The notes under the pieces: model-generated | What the model saw: the letters and a program-made list of their open reading frames with translations, nothing else | What the model was told of the DNA's origin: nothing | The model's database searches: none | Source of the DNA: an uncultured Clostridia bacterium | Lineage (GTDB): Bacteria; Bacillota; Clostridia; UBA1381 | Reading direction: 5' to 3' | Assembly: GCA_934486735.1 (NCBI GenBank) | Contig: CAKSQL010000004.1 | Span: 62,001-126,000 of the forward strand | Length of the DNA stretch: 64,000 nt | Shown: positions 52,251 through 61,439 of the stretch, in pieces | Layout of the letters: every line of letters begins with the position of its first letter | How positions within the stretch are numbered: the first letter of the stretch is position 1 | Program-made: the position numbers and the translations under genes

Positions 52251-54137
52251 ATGCCTAAGGAAAAAAATATTTTTCTGCTGATTTTCGAATGGATTGTAAA
52301 TTGCTACGACCACAGCTTTTTTGAAAAGATAATGTCGAAAATTTTCGGATTTTTCTCAAAAAGAGCAAAGGACAGCGCAATAATCGATTTTTTCAAAAAC
52401 AGGTTTTCCGACGGGAGACACTGGAATAAGAGCTTTGCGGCAAGAGTTGTTCGTTCACCATTTGCGATGTGCAGAAAATTTTATCACAAAAACGAGACTC
52501 GGATTGAAAGCTTAAAGCGGGAAAGTGCGTTTTACAATTTCTTAAAGACTGCCGGAGAGGTTTCCATGCGCGATTACGGAACGGTGGTGCTTGCGCTCGG
52601 CGTCGGCATGCTGTTCGGTACGGCGATATTTATGCAATGGGACAGCATTTTTCACATTGCGCTTGCCGCGGCGGTATTTATAGTCGGTGCATATCTGTGC
52701 TTTGCGGATAATTCGTTTGCCTCTATTGCATCGGACAGCTCGATAATACGATTTTTAAAAAAGAGTGTTATGTACTATGACAGCTTTGAAAAAAAATATT
52801 CCGAACCGAAACGCCTTACGTATATAAAGCTTATGTGGATGGCGGCGATTATCCTCGGCGCGCTGCTTTTTGCACTCGAGCCGGTCGGCGCGTTTGCATC
52901 GGTTGTTGCCGCGGCGGCTGTGATTCTGATTTTGTGGCGGACCGAGATAGGAGTGTTTTTGTTTGTGCCGCTGTCGGCAATACTCCCGACAATGGCGCTT
53001 GCGGGACTTGTTATACTCACCTTTGTGTCATATGTCCTGCATCTCTTGTTCGGAAAAAAGGCTGAGTATGTTTCAACTCCGTTTCAGCCATGGATTGCGC
53101 TGTTTGTCGGACTGGCATGCTATGCTGCATTTTCAAGCGTGGCGGTTGTGAGCAGTGTTAAGATACTTATGATTTATATTGTATTTGCGGCGGCGTATAT
53201 GCTTGTGGTCAACACTATAAAAAACCGTTCGCAGTGGACCGCGCTTGTTATACTTTTGGCAATTGCCGCGGCTCTGGTGGCTCTTTACGGGATTTATCAG
53301 AATTTCTTCCTTGTTTCCACAACTCAAAGCTGGGTGGACGAGGAGATGTTCTCGGATATAAAGACGAGAGTTTACAGCACACTGGACAATCCGAATGTAC
53401 TCGGACAGTATTTCATAATGCTGATTCCGATGGTGTTCGTGCTTTTTATAAAGCTGCACGGGAAATTTCAAAAAGCGTTCTATGCGGCATGCTGCTTTAT
53501 AATGTTCGCCTGCCTTATGTACACATGGTCGCGCGGAGCATGGATCGGAGTGATTATAGGAATAGGTTTCTTTGTGCTTTTGAAGGACAGGAGATGGCTT
53601 GTTTTGTGCATTGCCGGACTTCTGCTTATGCCGTCTGTGCTGCCGGCGAATATCATCGGCAGACTTACGAGTATAGGAAATCTCAAGGATTCTTCAACCG
53701 CGTACCGCGTGGCGGTGTGGATTGGGTCGCTGAGACTTTTGAAAGATTATTGGTTCTGCGGCATCGGACTCGGCCCGGACGCGTTTTTGGAGATTTATCC
53801 GCAGTATGCTCTCGGCGGAGCGGGGTTTGCCCTGCATTCGCATAATTTCTATCTGCAATGGATAGTCGATATGGGTATCGCCGGGATATTCACTTATATC
53901 GGGATAGTTGCTCTCGGATTTAAGCAGATAGCATCGGTGAGGGAGAAAAATACGCTGATTAAAAATATGCTTTTGGCGATGTCGGGAGCACTTATCGGCT
54001 ACTTGTTCCATGGCATGGCGGAAAATCTGTGGTATAACTACAGAATGATTCTTATATTCTGGATTTATTTCGGGATACTGCAGAGCGGAGTCATGATTGC
54101 GGATGACGGCGCGCAGAGAAAGGATGTACTTCAATGA
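52251..54137 (+). CDS. O-antigen ligase / Wzy-like polymerase membrane protein
   Basis: 628 aa. A soluble N-terminal region of about 100 residues, then about a dozen membrane helices; the Wzy_C domain is seen in MYTWSRGAWIGVIIGI and in the large extracytoplasmic loop with GLGPDAFLEIYPQYALGGAGFALHSHNFYLQWIVDMG. It probably polymerises or ligates lipid-linked glycans outside the membrane. AAGGAAAGGAATGATT precedes the ATG. It overlaps the next gene by 4 bases. Confidence 0.88.
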   Translation: MPKEKNIFLLIFEWIVNCYDHSFFEKIMSKIFGFFSKRAKDSAIIDFFKNRFSDGRHWNKSFAARVVRSPFAMCRKFYHKNETRIESLKRESAFYNFLKTAGEVSMRDYGTVVLALGVGMLFGTAIFMQWDSIFHIALAAAVFIVGAYLCFADNSFASIASDSSIIRFLKKSVMYYDSFEKKYSEPKRLTYIKLMWMAAIILGALLFALEPVGAFASVVAAAAVILILWRTEIGVFLFVPLSAILPTMALAGLVILTFVSYVLHLLFGKKAEYVSTPFQPWIALFVGLACYAAFSSVAVVSSVKILMIYIVFAAAYMLVVNTIKNRSQWTALVILLAIAAALVALYGIYQNFFLVSTTQSWVDEEMFSDIKTRVYSTLDNPNVLGQYFIMLIPMVFVLFIKLHGKFQKAFYAACCFIMFACLMYTWSRGAWIGVIIGIGFFVLLKDRRWLVLCIAGLLLMPSVLPANIIGRLTSIGNLKDSSTAYRVAVWIGSLRLLKDYWFCGIGLGPDAFLEIYPQYALGGAGFALHSHNFYLQWIVDMGIAGIFTYIGIVALGFKQIASVREKNTLIKNMLLAMSGALIGYLFHGMAENLWYNYRMILIFWIYFGILQSGVMIADDGAQRKDVLQ

Positions 54138-55225
54138 TAAAGGTGATTCAGGTGATAACCGATACCAATATCGGCGGCGCCGGGATATGGCTTTTGAATT
54201 TTTTAAAGACATATGACAGGTCGGTTATCGATATGAGCGTTGTGATCCCGAGGGGGGCAATGCTCAAAGAAAGAGTGGAAAAGCTCGAGGTCAGAGTGAT
54301 TGAGGCAGATAATATAGCGGACTCATCCTTTTCAGTCGGCGGAATAAAGACGCTTGATGAGATTTTTAAGGAGGAAGAACCCGATATTGTTCATACTCAT
54401 GCAAGCCTTTCGGCAAGGATTGCGGCAAAGAGGAACGGAATCAAGGTGGTAAATACAAGACACTGCCTGGAGGAAAATAAAAGAGGAATAAAAAAGGCAG
54501 TCTACGGCTTGGTAAATAATTCACTCAGCGACCGCGTTATAGGAGTTTCGGAGGCTGTGTGCAGAAATTTGGAAGCGGACGGGATAAAGCAGGATAAGCT
54601 CAGACTTGTTTATAACGGGATTTTTCCGCTTAAAGAAATTGACAGTGCAAAAAAGAATGCACTTCGGGAAAGACTTGGGATTCTTCCCCAAAATGTTGTC
54701 GTCGGAATGGTGGCGCGGCTTGAGCCTGTCAAAAATCACGAGATGTTCCTGGAGGCTGCAAAGGTGGTCGATACCATTTGCCCCGAAGCAGTGTTTGTGA
54801 TAGTCGGAGCAGGCAGTATGGAGGAAACTTTGATACGAAAAGCAAAGTATGACGGCATTGAGGATAAAGTTATATTCACCGGGTACATCGAGGATGTCAA
54901 TGACATAATGAACATAATAGATATACATGTGCTGACCTCGGAGAAAGAGGCGCTGAGTATTTCGCTGCTTGAAGCGATGAGCCTTGCAAAGCCGGTTGTT
55001 TCGACCGATTCGGGAGGACCGGGCGAGTTTATCGAGAACGGAAAAAACGGGATTTTGGTCGGAACGGGCGACACTGTCAATCTGACAATGGGAATTGTGC
55101 GGCTTATTCAAAGAGCGGATATACGCTCGGGACTTGGTACGGCGGCAAAACAGACCGTTTCGGAAAAATTTTCGGCAGAGAATATGGCACGAAATATTGA
55201 AAAGATATATGCGGAGCTGGTTTAG
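54134..55225 (+). CDS. GT4-family glycosyltransferase
   Basis: 363 aa, GT-B. VITDTNIGGAGIWLLNFLK, VHTHASLSARIAAKRNGIKVVNTRH, GMVARLEPVKNHEMFLEAAK and EKEALSISLLEAMSLAKPVVSTDSGG are the expected landmarks; the last contains the E-x7-E element. Starts within the preceding stop (ATGA). Part of the same polymer cluster; only distantly similar to the first GT4 gene. Confidence 0.92.
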   Translation: MIKVIQVITDTNIGGAGIWLLNFLKTYDRSVIDMSVVIPRGAMLKERVEKLEVRVIEADNIADSSFSVGGIKTLDEIFKEEEPDIVHTHASLSARIAAKRNGIKVVNTRHCLEENKRGIKKAVYGLVNNSLSDRVIGVSEAVCRNLEADGIKQDKLRLVYNGIFPLKEIDSAKKNALRERLGILPQNVVVGMVARLEPVKNHEMFLEAAKVVDTICPEAVFVIVGAGSMEETLIRKAKYDGIEDKVIFTGYIEDVNDIMNIIDIHVLTSEKEALSISLLEAMSLAKPVVSTDSGGPGEFIENGKNGILVGTGDTVNLTMGIVRLIQRADIRSGLGTAAKQTVSEKFSAENMARNIEKIYAELV

Positions 55226-55255
55226 GCCGGCGGGCGGAAAGGAAGATAAAGGCTT

Positions 55256-55705
55256 ATGAAAAAAAAATTCAATGTAATAGATATATTGATAATATTGTTT
55301 ATTGTGCTTGCGGTCGGCGGCGGAACATTCGCGGTGAGAAGCTTTATGAACCGCGGCAGCGGAGAAACAAAGCAGATTGTTTTGGAAGTGACCGATAAGG
55401 AAGAAAGCTTTTGCAAGGTCATAAAAAAAGACGATGAAGTGTATGACGGCGTGGAGAATGTCAAGCTCGGCAAGGTAGTGGATTTTGAGATAAAGGATGC
55501 CGAAATCGATTCGATATCGAGTATTGACGGTACAATTAAGCATACCAAAATTCCGGAAAGATACGATATCCTGCTCACAATCGAGATTCCGCAGGAAACC
55601 GATGCTCAGGTCGGAAAGCAGCTGTGGATAGAATCATCGATGTACAAGTGCAGCGGATATATACTCGAAGTCAATGACGGCGGAAGGGAGGCAGAAAACA
55701 GATGA
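55256..55705 (+). CDS. DUF4330-like membrane-anchored protein (copy 1)
   Basis: 149 aa. Basic start, one membrane segment (FNVIDILIILFIVLAVGGGTFAV), then a beta-rich extracytoplasmic domain with two similar hairpins (KLGKVVDFEIKD and the GYILEVNDGG end). DUF4330 proteins often lie next to surface-glycan genes; no function is known. GGAAAGGAAG precedes the ATG. It overlaps copy 2 by 4 bases. Confidence 0.78.
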   Translation: MKKKFNVIDILIILFIVLAVGGGTFAVRSFMNRGSGETKQIVLEVTDKEESFCKVIKKDDEVYDGVENVKLGKVVDFEIKDAEIDSISSIDGTIKHTKIPERYDILLTIEIPQETDAQVGKQLWIESSMYKCSGYILEVNDGGREAENR

Positions 55706-56199
55706 AAATTGTAGATGAAAACGGAAAAGTGTTCGGAAAGCTGAATCTTGTGGATTTGGGAATTGTTTTGCTGCTGATACTGGCGGTTGCCGCAGTGGGA
55801 TATAAGCTGGTGCGCGAAAGATTTATAGAGCGCGAAACGGCTGTTATTGAGTATACGCTCCGCGTTGAGGGACTGCGTCAGCAGTCGGTGGACGCTATAG
55901 GCATGGTTTCGGAAAAAATCGTCGATGCGGAAAACGACGATGCGCTCGGAGATATAATAAATATCAAAAAAGAGCCGGCGGCAAAGATTGTCCAAAAGGC
56001 GAACGGAGAGTACGCAAAGGCGTTTTATCCGGATAAATACGATTTGCATATCACGCTGAGAACAACCGGAGTTGTGTCGAAGGACGGATATTTTACCGAT
56101 TCCGGCAAAAAGCTTCTCTACGGCGATACGATAGGAATAGACAACGGATATTCACAGATGTTCGGAGTCGTCGAGGATATACAGGTGAAAGAAAAATAG
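55702..56199 (+). CDS. DUF4330 membrane-anchored protein (copy 2)
   Basis: 165 aa. MKIVDENGKVFGKLNLVDLG is the typical DUF4330 beginning, followed by one membrane segment (residues about 19-37) and an extracytoplasmic beta-rich domain ending MFGVVEDIQVKEK. It shares layout with copy 1 and may pair with it. Last gene of the polymer cluster; the next operon has its own promoter. Confidence 0.85.
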   Translation: MKIVDENGKVFGKLNLVDLGIVLLLILAVAAVGYKLVRERFIERETAVIEYTLRVEGLRQQSVDAIGMVSEKIVDAENDDALGDIINIKKEPAAKIVQKANGEYAKAFYPDKYDLHITLRTTGVVSKDGYFTDSGKKLLYGDTIGIDNGYSQMFGVVEDIQVKEK

Positions 56200-56227
56200 A
56201 AAAATTTAAAATTATTTGTAAAAAAGC

Positions 56228-56256
56228 TTGCATTTGTAATATATATGTGGTATAAT
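56228..56256 (+). promoter_or_regulatory. Promoter of the rimP-nusA-infB operon
   Basis: TTGCAT and TATAAT with a 17-base spacer; start near 56263, leaving a leader of about 150 bases. Confidence 0.8.
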
Positions 56257-56281
56257 ATAGGAGAAGTCGGATAAATTTTTC

Positions 56282-56311
56282 GAAAGAGTGGGTGTATAAA
56301 CCCACTCTTTC
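56282..56311 (+). promoter_or_regulatory. Leader hairpin of the rimP operon
   Basis: GAAAGAGTGGGT-gtataa-ACCCACTCTTTC is a perfect 12-bp stem close to the 5' end of the message, followed by ATGTTTATT rather than a T-run. Such a hairpin is common ahead of rimP in Bacillota; it may act in feedback control or as a weak attenuator. Confidence 0.7.
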
Positions 56312-56331
56312 ATGTTTATTGGACAGCAGAA

Positions 56332-56411
56332 AATCTCTTATCATTTCTTTCAATGCGGATGAGAGAGGTATTATTTGTGCCGTTTTTTTTGGCGGCGGAA
56401 CGGAGATTAAT
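56332..56411 (+). promoter_or_regulatory. Leader element shared with pfk
   Basis: AATCTCTTATCATT, a second arm GATGAGAG, then TATTTGTGCCG and CGGCGGAACGGAGATTA match the block at 35196-35278 in order and spacing. The stem differs by a G-U exchange in the second arm, which keeps the pairing. Confidence 0.6.
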
Positions 56412-56870
56412 ATGAAAAATGCCATAGAGAGCTCTGTGCTGACAATGCTCGAACCGTTGGCGGCGGAGCTGGGAGTATATATTGTTGAGGTCTCATCAAA
56501 AAAGGAGAACGGACAAAGATATCTCCGCATATTTATAGACAAGAAGGGCGGGGTTGGTCTGGACGACTGCGAGGCTTTCTCGCGTGAGGCAGAGCCGATA
56601 CTGGACGAGAACGACCCGATTGCCGAAGCGTATACCCTGGAGGTATCGTCGCCCGGTGCTGACAGAAAGCTTGTCACCGACCGCGAGTTTAAGTATTATA
56701 TCGGCAGACATGTTGATGTTAAGCTTTACAAGGCGGTTGACGGAAAAAAGGAGTTTGACGGGATTTTATCGGGATTTGATGACGGCACGGTCGTTGTGAC
56801 TGCCGAAAATGAAGAATATCGGATAAAAAAAGGAGAAGCGGTGTATATACGCTTGCACTTTGAATTTTAA
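56412..56870 (+). CDS. rimP: Ribosome maturation factor RimP
   Basis: 152 aa. LEPLAAELGVYIVEVSSKKENGQRYLRIFIDKKGGVGLDDCEAFSREAEPILDE and the VSSPGADRKL signature identify it. It acts in 30S subunit assembly. ATG 56412 gives the family's N-terminus and lies 6-7 bases after GGAG; upstream ATGs lie in the leader hairpins. Confidence 0.95.
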   Translation: MKNAIESSVLTMLEPLAAELGVYIVEVSSKKENGQRYLRIFIDKKGGVGLDDCEAFSREAEPILDENDPIAEAYTLEVSSPGADRKLVTDREFKYYIGRHVDVKLYKAVDGKKEFDGILSGFDDGTVVVTAENEEYRIKKGEAVYIRLHFEF

Positions 56871-56903
56871 AATCACATATTTATAAGGAAAGGATAAAGA
56901 AAA

Positions 56904-57980
56904 ATGAATCAGGAATTATTAAGTGCGCTGTCGGACATATGCAAGGAAAAAGGTCTTGAGCGCGATGTTATTTTGGATGCGCTGGAGGCGGCGCTTGTAG
57001 CGGCGTATAAGAGGAACTTTAACTCCGCGCAGAATGTGGAGGTTCAGCTCGACCGCGAGACCGGCGTGGTAAAGGTTGTTGCACAAAAAGAGGTTGTTGA
57101 GCAGGCGGACGACGCAATGTCACAAACTCAGATATCCCTTGAAGATGCGAGAAACATAAGCGCGTCATATCAGCCGGGCGACATTGTAAATGTCGAGGTA
57201 ACGCCGCGCGATTTCGGACGAATCGCCGCAATGACGGCAAAGCAGGTAATAACGCAAAGACTGCGCGAGGCGGAGCGCGGAATACTCTATGATGAGTATA
57301 CAAAGCGCGCAAACGAGCTTATCTCGGGCAAGATAGAGCGCATGGAGCGCGGAAATCTTTATGTGGATATCGGCAAAATAGAAGCGGTTCTGCCTGCAAA
57401 TGAAATTCCGACGACAGAGCAGCCTGCATCGGAGCATTTCAAGATTCACGACAGAGTGAGCGCATATATCAGCGAGGTGAGAAACGGGAATAAGGGTATG
57501 CAGATTATCCTTTCGAGAACACACCCCGGCTTGGTGAGAAAATTGTTTGAGCGCGAAGTCCCGGAAATTCAGGACGGAATCGTGGAGATAAAGAACATAG
57601 CGCGTGAGGCAGGCTCGCGCACAAAGATTGCAGTCTACTCGGAGGACCCGAATGTCGATGCTCAGGGAGCATGCATAGGTCCTAAGGGTATGAGAGTTCA
57701 GAACATAGGCGAGGAGCTTGGCGAGGAGAAAATCGATATCATAAAATGGAGCGAGGACCCTGCCGAGTATATCGCTGCAAGTCTCAGCCCGTCAAAGGTG
57801 CTTTCTGTCATAGTGAATGAGGAAGAAAAGTCGGCAAGCGTAACGGTGCCCGAGTATCAGCTGTCACTGGCAATCGGCAAAGCAGGGCAGAATGTCCGCC
57901 TTGCGGCACGTCTTACCGGATGGAAGATAGATATTGTCTCAACCGGAGACAAAGGCAGCTATATAGTGGGCGAAGAATAA
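56904..57980 (+). CDS. nusA: Transcription termination/antitermination factor NusA
   Basis: 358 aa. N-terminal RNA-polymerase-binding domain (to about residue 125), S1 domain (GKIERMERGNLYVDIGKIEAVLP), then two KH domains (GACIGPKGMRVQNI and LAIGKAGQNVRLAARLTGW). It lacks the acidic repeats of enterobacterial NusA, as usual in Bacillota. AAGGAAAGGA precedes the ATG. Confidence 0.96.
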   Translation: MNQELLSALSDICKEKGLERDVILDALEAALVAAYKRNFNSAQNVEVQLDRETGVVKVVAQKEVVEQADDAMSQTQISLEDARNISASYQPGDIVNVEVTPRDFGRIAAMTAKQVITQRLREAERGILYDEYTKRANELISGKIERMERGNLYVDIGKIEAVLPANEIPTTEQPASEHFKIHDRVSAYISEVRNGNKGMQIILSRTHPGLVRKLFEREVPEIQDGIVEIKNIAREAGSRTKIAVYSEDPNVDAQGACIGPKGMRVQNIGEELGEEKIDIIKWSEDPAEYIAASLSPSKVLSVIVNEEEKSASVTVPEYQLSLAIGKAGQNVRLAARLTGWKIDIVSTGDKGSYIVGEE

Positions 57981-58016
57981 AAAAGCCACATTGTAAGAAT
58001 TGAGAGGAATCGGAGA

Positions 58017-58274
58017 ATGGCAAAGCATATACCAAAACGAATGTGTATAGGCTGCCGCGAGATGAAGCCGAAAGAGGAGCTTGTAAAGTTTGTCTTAAAT
58101 GAGAACGGACCCGAGCTTGACACAAGCGGCAAAAAAAGCGGCAGGGGCGCATATATCTGCAAAAAAGCGGAATGCATAGAGGCGGCAAAAAAGAAAAGAG
58201 CTTTGTCAAGGCACTTCAAAACGGCTGTGCCGGAGGAATTGTATGATATGGCAAAGGAGTGCTTGAATGGATAA
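58017..58274 (+). CDS. ylxR: YlxR/RnpM RNA-binding protein
   Basis: 85 aa. RMCIGCREMKPKEELVKFV and GRGAYICKKAECIEAAKKKRALSRHF are the family motifs. YlxR (RnpM) has been described as an RNase P modulator and nucleoid-associated regulator. GAGAGGAATCGGAG precedes the ATG. Overlaps the next gene by 8 bases. Confidence 0.94.
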   Translation: MAKHIPKRMCIGCREMKPKEELVKFVLNENGPELDTSGKKSGRGAYICKKAECIEAAKKKRALSRHFKTAVPEELYDMAKECLNG

Positions 58275-58572
58275 GCTTTTGCAAATGATTGGAATGGCAA
58301 AAAGAGCCGGTAAGCTTGTAAGCGGCGGATTTTTATCGGATAAAGTGATAAAAAGCGGAGAAAGCAGGCTGATTGTGCTTTCGCGCGATATATCCGACGA
58401 AAGCCGCAAATCGATTACCGATTCCTGCAAATATTACAATGTTAAATATATAGAATATGCCGACAGAGAACAGCTCGGCAAGATAACCGGAGGGGGAGAG
58501 CGCACAGTCGTATCGATTAACGACAGCGGATTTGCCGAAGCGGTTTTAAGGATATATTCCGCACAGGAGTAG
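58267..58572 (+). CDS. ylxQ: YlxQ, L7Ae-family RNA-binding protein
   Basis: 101 aa with the L7Ae fold: [15 protein letters not shown] near the start and a [14 protein letters not shown] strand-turn that in the family contacts kink-turn RNA. Ribosome-associated, role not settled. AAAGGAG is inside the end of ylxR. Confidence 0.93.
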   Translation: MDKLLQMIGMAKRAGKLVSGGFLSDKVIKSGESRLIVLSRDISDESRKSITDSCKYYNVKYIEYADREQLGKITGGGERTVVSINDSGFAEAVLRIYSAQE

Positions 58573-58589
58573 AAAGGAATGGTGAAAAT

Positions 58590-61052
58590 ATGGCAGTTGC
58601 AAAAACAAAAGTGCATGATATAGCAAAGGAATTAAATGTTACAAGCAAGGATATAATAGAAAAGCTGGCATCGGTCGGAGTGGAAGTCAAGAGCCATCAG
58701 TCGGTGCTGGAGACTGAGCAGCTCGGTATGGTGCTGGATATTTATACACAGCTGCATGATATGGGTGACGCAAAGCTTGTAAAACCGGTAAAAGAGGTAA
58801 AGGAAGAAAAAGCCGAAGTGAAAGAAGAGAAAAAAGAAGAAAAGAAACCGGAGCAGAAACCCGAACCCAAAGAGGAAAAGCAGCCTGCACCCAAGCCGAA
58901 AGCGGAGAAACCGGCTGAGAGAAAGCCGGAGAAAAAAGAGACGGCAAAACCTGCACCGGCTGCCGAGAAAAAGCCGGTTAAGGAAAATAAAAAACCGGAA
59001 AACAAGCCGGTTAAAAAGAAGAAAGAAGAACCTGCCCGTCCTGCCGAGACAATCGAGCAGATTGAGCAGACCGAGAACGCGTTTGTTGTAGAGGCGAAGA
59101 CGGATGTCAGATATGTTGACACAAGGACATCTACGGCGGATCTTGAAAAGATTGAAACCACCGAAAGGCTTGAAAGCATGGTCGACGATAACATGAACAA
59201 GCTGGAGGGCGGCAGAAGCAAAAAGAAAAAGAAGAACAAGAACCGCGAAAAGCAGATGCAGCAGGAGACAAAGCGCCCTGCACCCGGACCGGAAGAAAAA
59301 GCTCCGGAGGTTGTCGAAATTCCGGAGGAAATCACTGTCGGAGAATTGGCACAGAGACTCGATAAAAGCGCTGCCGAGATTGTTAAAAAACTTTTGATGC
59401 TCGGAATAATGGCAACAATAACGCAGACAATAGATTATGATACCGCGGCTTTGATTGCTGAGGAGATGGGCATTGAGGTCAAAAAAGAGGTTGTGCTCAC
59501 CAAGGAGGATATACTCTTCTCCGAGGAAGAGGATCGTCCGGAGGATTTGGTTCCCCGTCCGCCGGTTGTCGTTGTTATGGGACACGTTGACCATGGTAAG
59601 ACCTCACTGCTCGATGCGATAAGAAATACATCGGTAATTTCAACCGAGGCAGGCGGAATCACGCAGCACATAGGTGCGTACAGCGTAAGACTTAACGACC
59701 GCGATATAACATTCCTCGACACGCCGGGACATGAAGCGTTCACAACAATGCGTGCAAGAGGTGCTCAGGTTACAGACGTTGCAATACTCGTTGTCGCTGC
59801 CGACGACGGAATTATGCCGCAGACAATCGAAGCGATTAACCACGCAAGAGCGGCAGGCGTAACTATAGTTGTGGCAATCAACAAGATAGATAAAGAAAAT
59901 GCAAATGTCGAAAGAGTAAAGCAGATGCTGGTTGAGCAGGAGCTTATCCCCGAAGAATGGGGAGGCGATACGGTCTGCGTTGAGATTTCGGCAAAGAAGA
60001 ATATCAATATAGACGGACTTTTGGAAATGGTTCTTCTGATTGCGGATATGAAAGAGCTTAAAGCAAATCCGAACAAGCCTGCAAAGGGTACTGTCATAGA
60101 GGCACAGATAGATAAGGGCAGAGGTCCTGTCGCAACCGTTCTTGTGCAGGAGGGAACTCTGAATGTGGGCGATATCGTAATCGCCGGAACGGCTGTAGGA
60201 CACGTGCGTGCCATGGTGAATGATAAGGGCAGACGTGTAAAGACGGCAGGTCCGTCCACGCCTGTTGAGATTCTGGGACTTTCCGAAGCACCGTCGGGCG
60301 GAGATAACTTCCGCGTTGTCAAGGACGAAAAGCTTGCGCGCGATGTTGCCGAGGCAAGAAGGAGAGAGCAAAAGGAAAATCAATTCAATTCAACTGTCAA
60401 GGTGTCGCTGGATAACCTGTTCTCGCAGATTGACGAGGGTAATATGAAAGAGCTGGATGTCATCATAAAAGCGGACGTTCAAGGCTCTGTCGAGGCTGTG
60501 CGCCAATCGCTTGAAAAGCTCTCCAACGACGAGGTAAGAGTGCGTGCAATTCATGGCGGCGTCGGTGCTATAAACGAGTCCGACGTAATGCTTGCAAATG
60601 CGTCGAATGCTATCATTGTCGGCTTTAACGTTCGTCCCGATGCCGGAGCGGTTTCAGCTGCCGAACGCCAGGAGGTTGATATACGTCTTTACAGAGTAAT
60701 CTACCAGGCGATAGAGGAAATCGAAGCGGCAATGAAGGGTATGCTCGACCCTGAATATAAAGAGGTCGTAATAGGTCATGCCGAGGTCAGACAAACGTTC
60801 AAGGTATCGGGCATAGGCACGATTGCCGGTGCGTATGTGACCGACGGAAAGATAACAAGAAACGCTCAGATAAGAATCGTGCGTGACGGAATCGTTGTGC
60901 ATGAGGGCGAGATTGATAGTCTGCGCCGATTCAAGGACGACGTCAAGGAAGTGGCGGAAAGCTTTGAATGCGGTATCGGAATTGAAAAGTTCAACGATAT
61001 CAAAGACGGAGATGTCCTGGAGTGCTTTGTAATGGAAGAAATTAAGCGCTGA
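58590..61052 (+). CDS. infB: Translation initiation factor IF-2
   Basis: 820 aa. IF2_N module (residues about 8-55), then a long charged linker (about 70-230) rich in Lys/Glu/Pro/Ala, a second IF2_N-like module ([26 protein letters not shown]), and the GTPase with G1 GHVDHGKT at 331-338, DTPGH and NKID. Domains II-IV follow to the end. The linker is low-complexity, which explains long spurious frames on the other strand. GAAAGGAATGG precedes the ATG. Confidence 0.97.
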   Translation: MAVAKTKVHDIAKELNVTSKDIIEKLASVGVEVKSHQSVLETEQLGMVLDIYTQLHDMGDAKLVKPVKEVKEEKAEVKEEKKEEKKPEQKPEPKEEKQPAPKPKAEKPAERKPEKKETAKPAPAAEKKPVKENKKPENKPVKKKKEEPARPAETIEQIEQTENAFVVEAKTDVRYVDTRTSTADLEKIETTERLESMVDDNMNKLEGGRSKKKKKNKNREKQMQQETKRPAPGPEEKAPEVVEIPEEITVGELAQRLDKSAAEIVKKLLMLGIMATITQTIDYDTAALIAEEMGIEVKKEVVLTKEDILFSEEEDRPEDLVPRPPVVVVMGHVDHGKTSLLDAIRNTSVISTEAGGITQHIGAYSVRLNDRDITFLDTPGHEAFTTMRARGAQVTDVAILVVAADDGIMPQTIEAINHARAAGVTIVVAINKIDKENANVERVKQMLVEQELIPEEWGGDTVCVEISAKKNINIDGLLEMVLLIADMKELKANPNKPAKGTVIEAQIDKGRGPVATVLVQEGTLNVGDIVIAGTAVGHVRAMVNDKGRRVKTAGPSTPVEILGLSEAPSGGDNFRVVKDEKLARDVAEARRREQKENQFNSTVKVSLDNLFSQIDEGNMKELDVIIKADVQGSVEAVRQSLEKLSNDEVRVRAIHGGVGAINESDVMLANASNAIIVGFNVRPDAGAVSAAERQEVDIRLYRVIYQAIEEIEAAMKGMLDPEYKEVVIGHAEVRQTFKVSGIGTIAGAYVTDGKITRNAQIRIVRDGIVVHEGEIDSLRRFKDDVKEVAESFECGIGIEKFNDIKDGDVLECFVMEEIKR

Positions 61053-61073
61053 TGCCGGAGGGAGGAAAACCAC

Positions 61074-61439
61074 ATGGCAAAGGAAAGAATAAATAAAATC
61101 AACGAAGAAGTGCGCAGAGAGCTTAGCGCTGTTCTGCGCGAGGTCAAGGACTCGCGTATTCCGATGATGACAAGTGTTGTGGCGGTCAATGTTACAAACG
61201 ACCTCAGCTATGCAAAAGTATATGTGAGCGTAATGGGTGACAATGAGGTTCAGAAAAAAGCGCTTGAGGGATTAAAGAGTGCATCCGGATTTATACGCCG
61301 CGAGATTGGACATAGGTTGTCACTCAGACACACGCCGGAAATGGTTTTTGAACTTGACCACTCGATTGAGCATGGTGCCCATATAAATGAAATGCTCTCA
61401 ACGCTCATAAAAGATAAAAAGGTAAGTGCCGATGAATGA
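61074..61439 (+). CDS. rbfA: Ribosome-binding factor A
   Basis: 121 aa KH-like protein; RINKINEEVRRELSAVLREVKDSRIP, VTNDLSYAKVYVSVMG and RLSLRHTPEMVFELDHSIEHG are typical. It supports late 30S maturation. GGAGGGAGG lies before the ATG. Overlaps nrnA by 8 bases. Confidence 0.96.
   Translation: MAKERINKINEEVRRELSAVLREVKDSRIPMMTSVVAVNVTNDLSYAKVYVSVMGDNEVQKKALEGLKSASGFIRREIGHRLSLRHTPEMVFELDHSIEHGAHINEMLSTLIKDKKVSADE

Noticed and set aside
54521..55543. 340-codon minus-strand frame across the second GT4 gene
   Set aside because: Antisense to a clear glycosyltransferase and the start of the DUF4330 gene; no family resemblance and no Shine-Dalgarno site.
58632..59594. 320-codon minus-strand frame rich in Leu, Phe and Arg
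   Set aside because: It mirrors the Lys/Glu-rich linker of IF-2; low-complexity coding creates long stop-free frames on the opposite strand.
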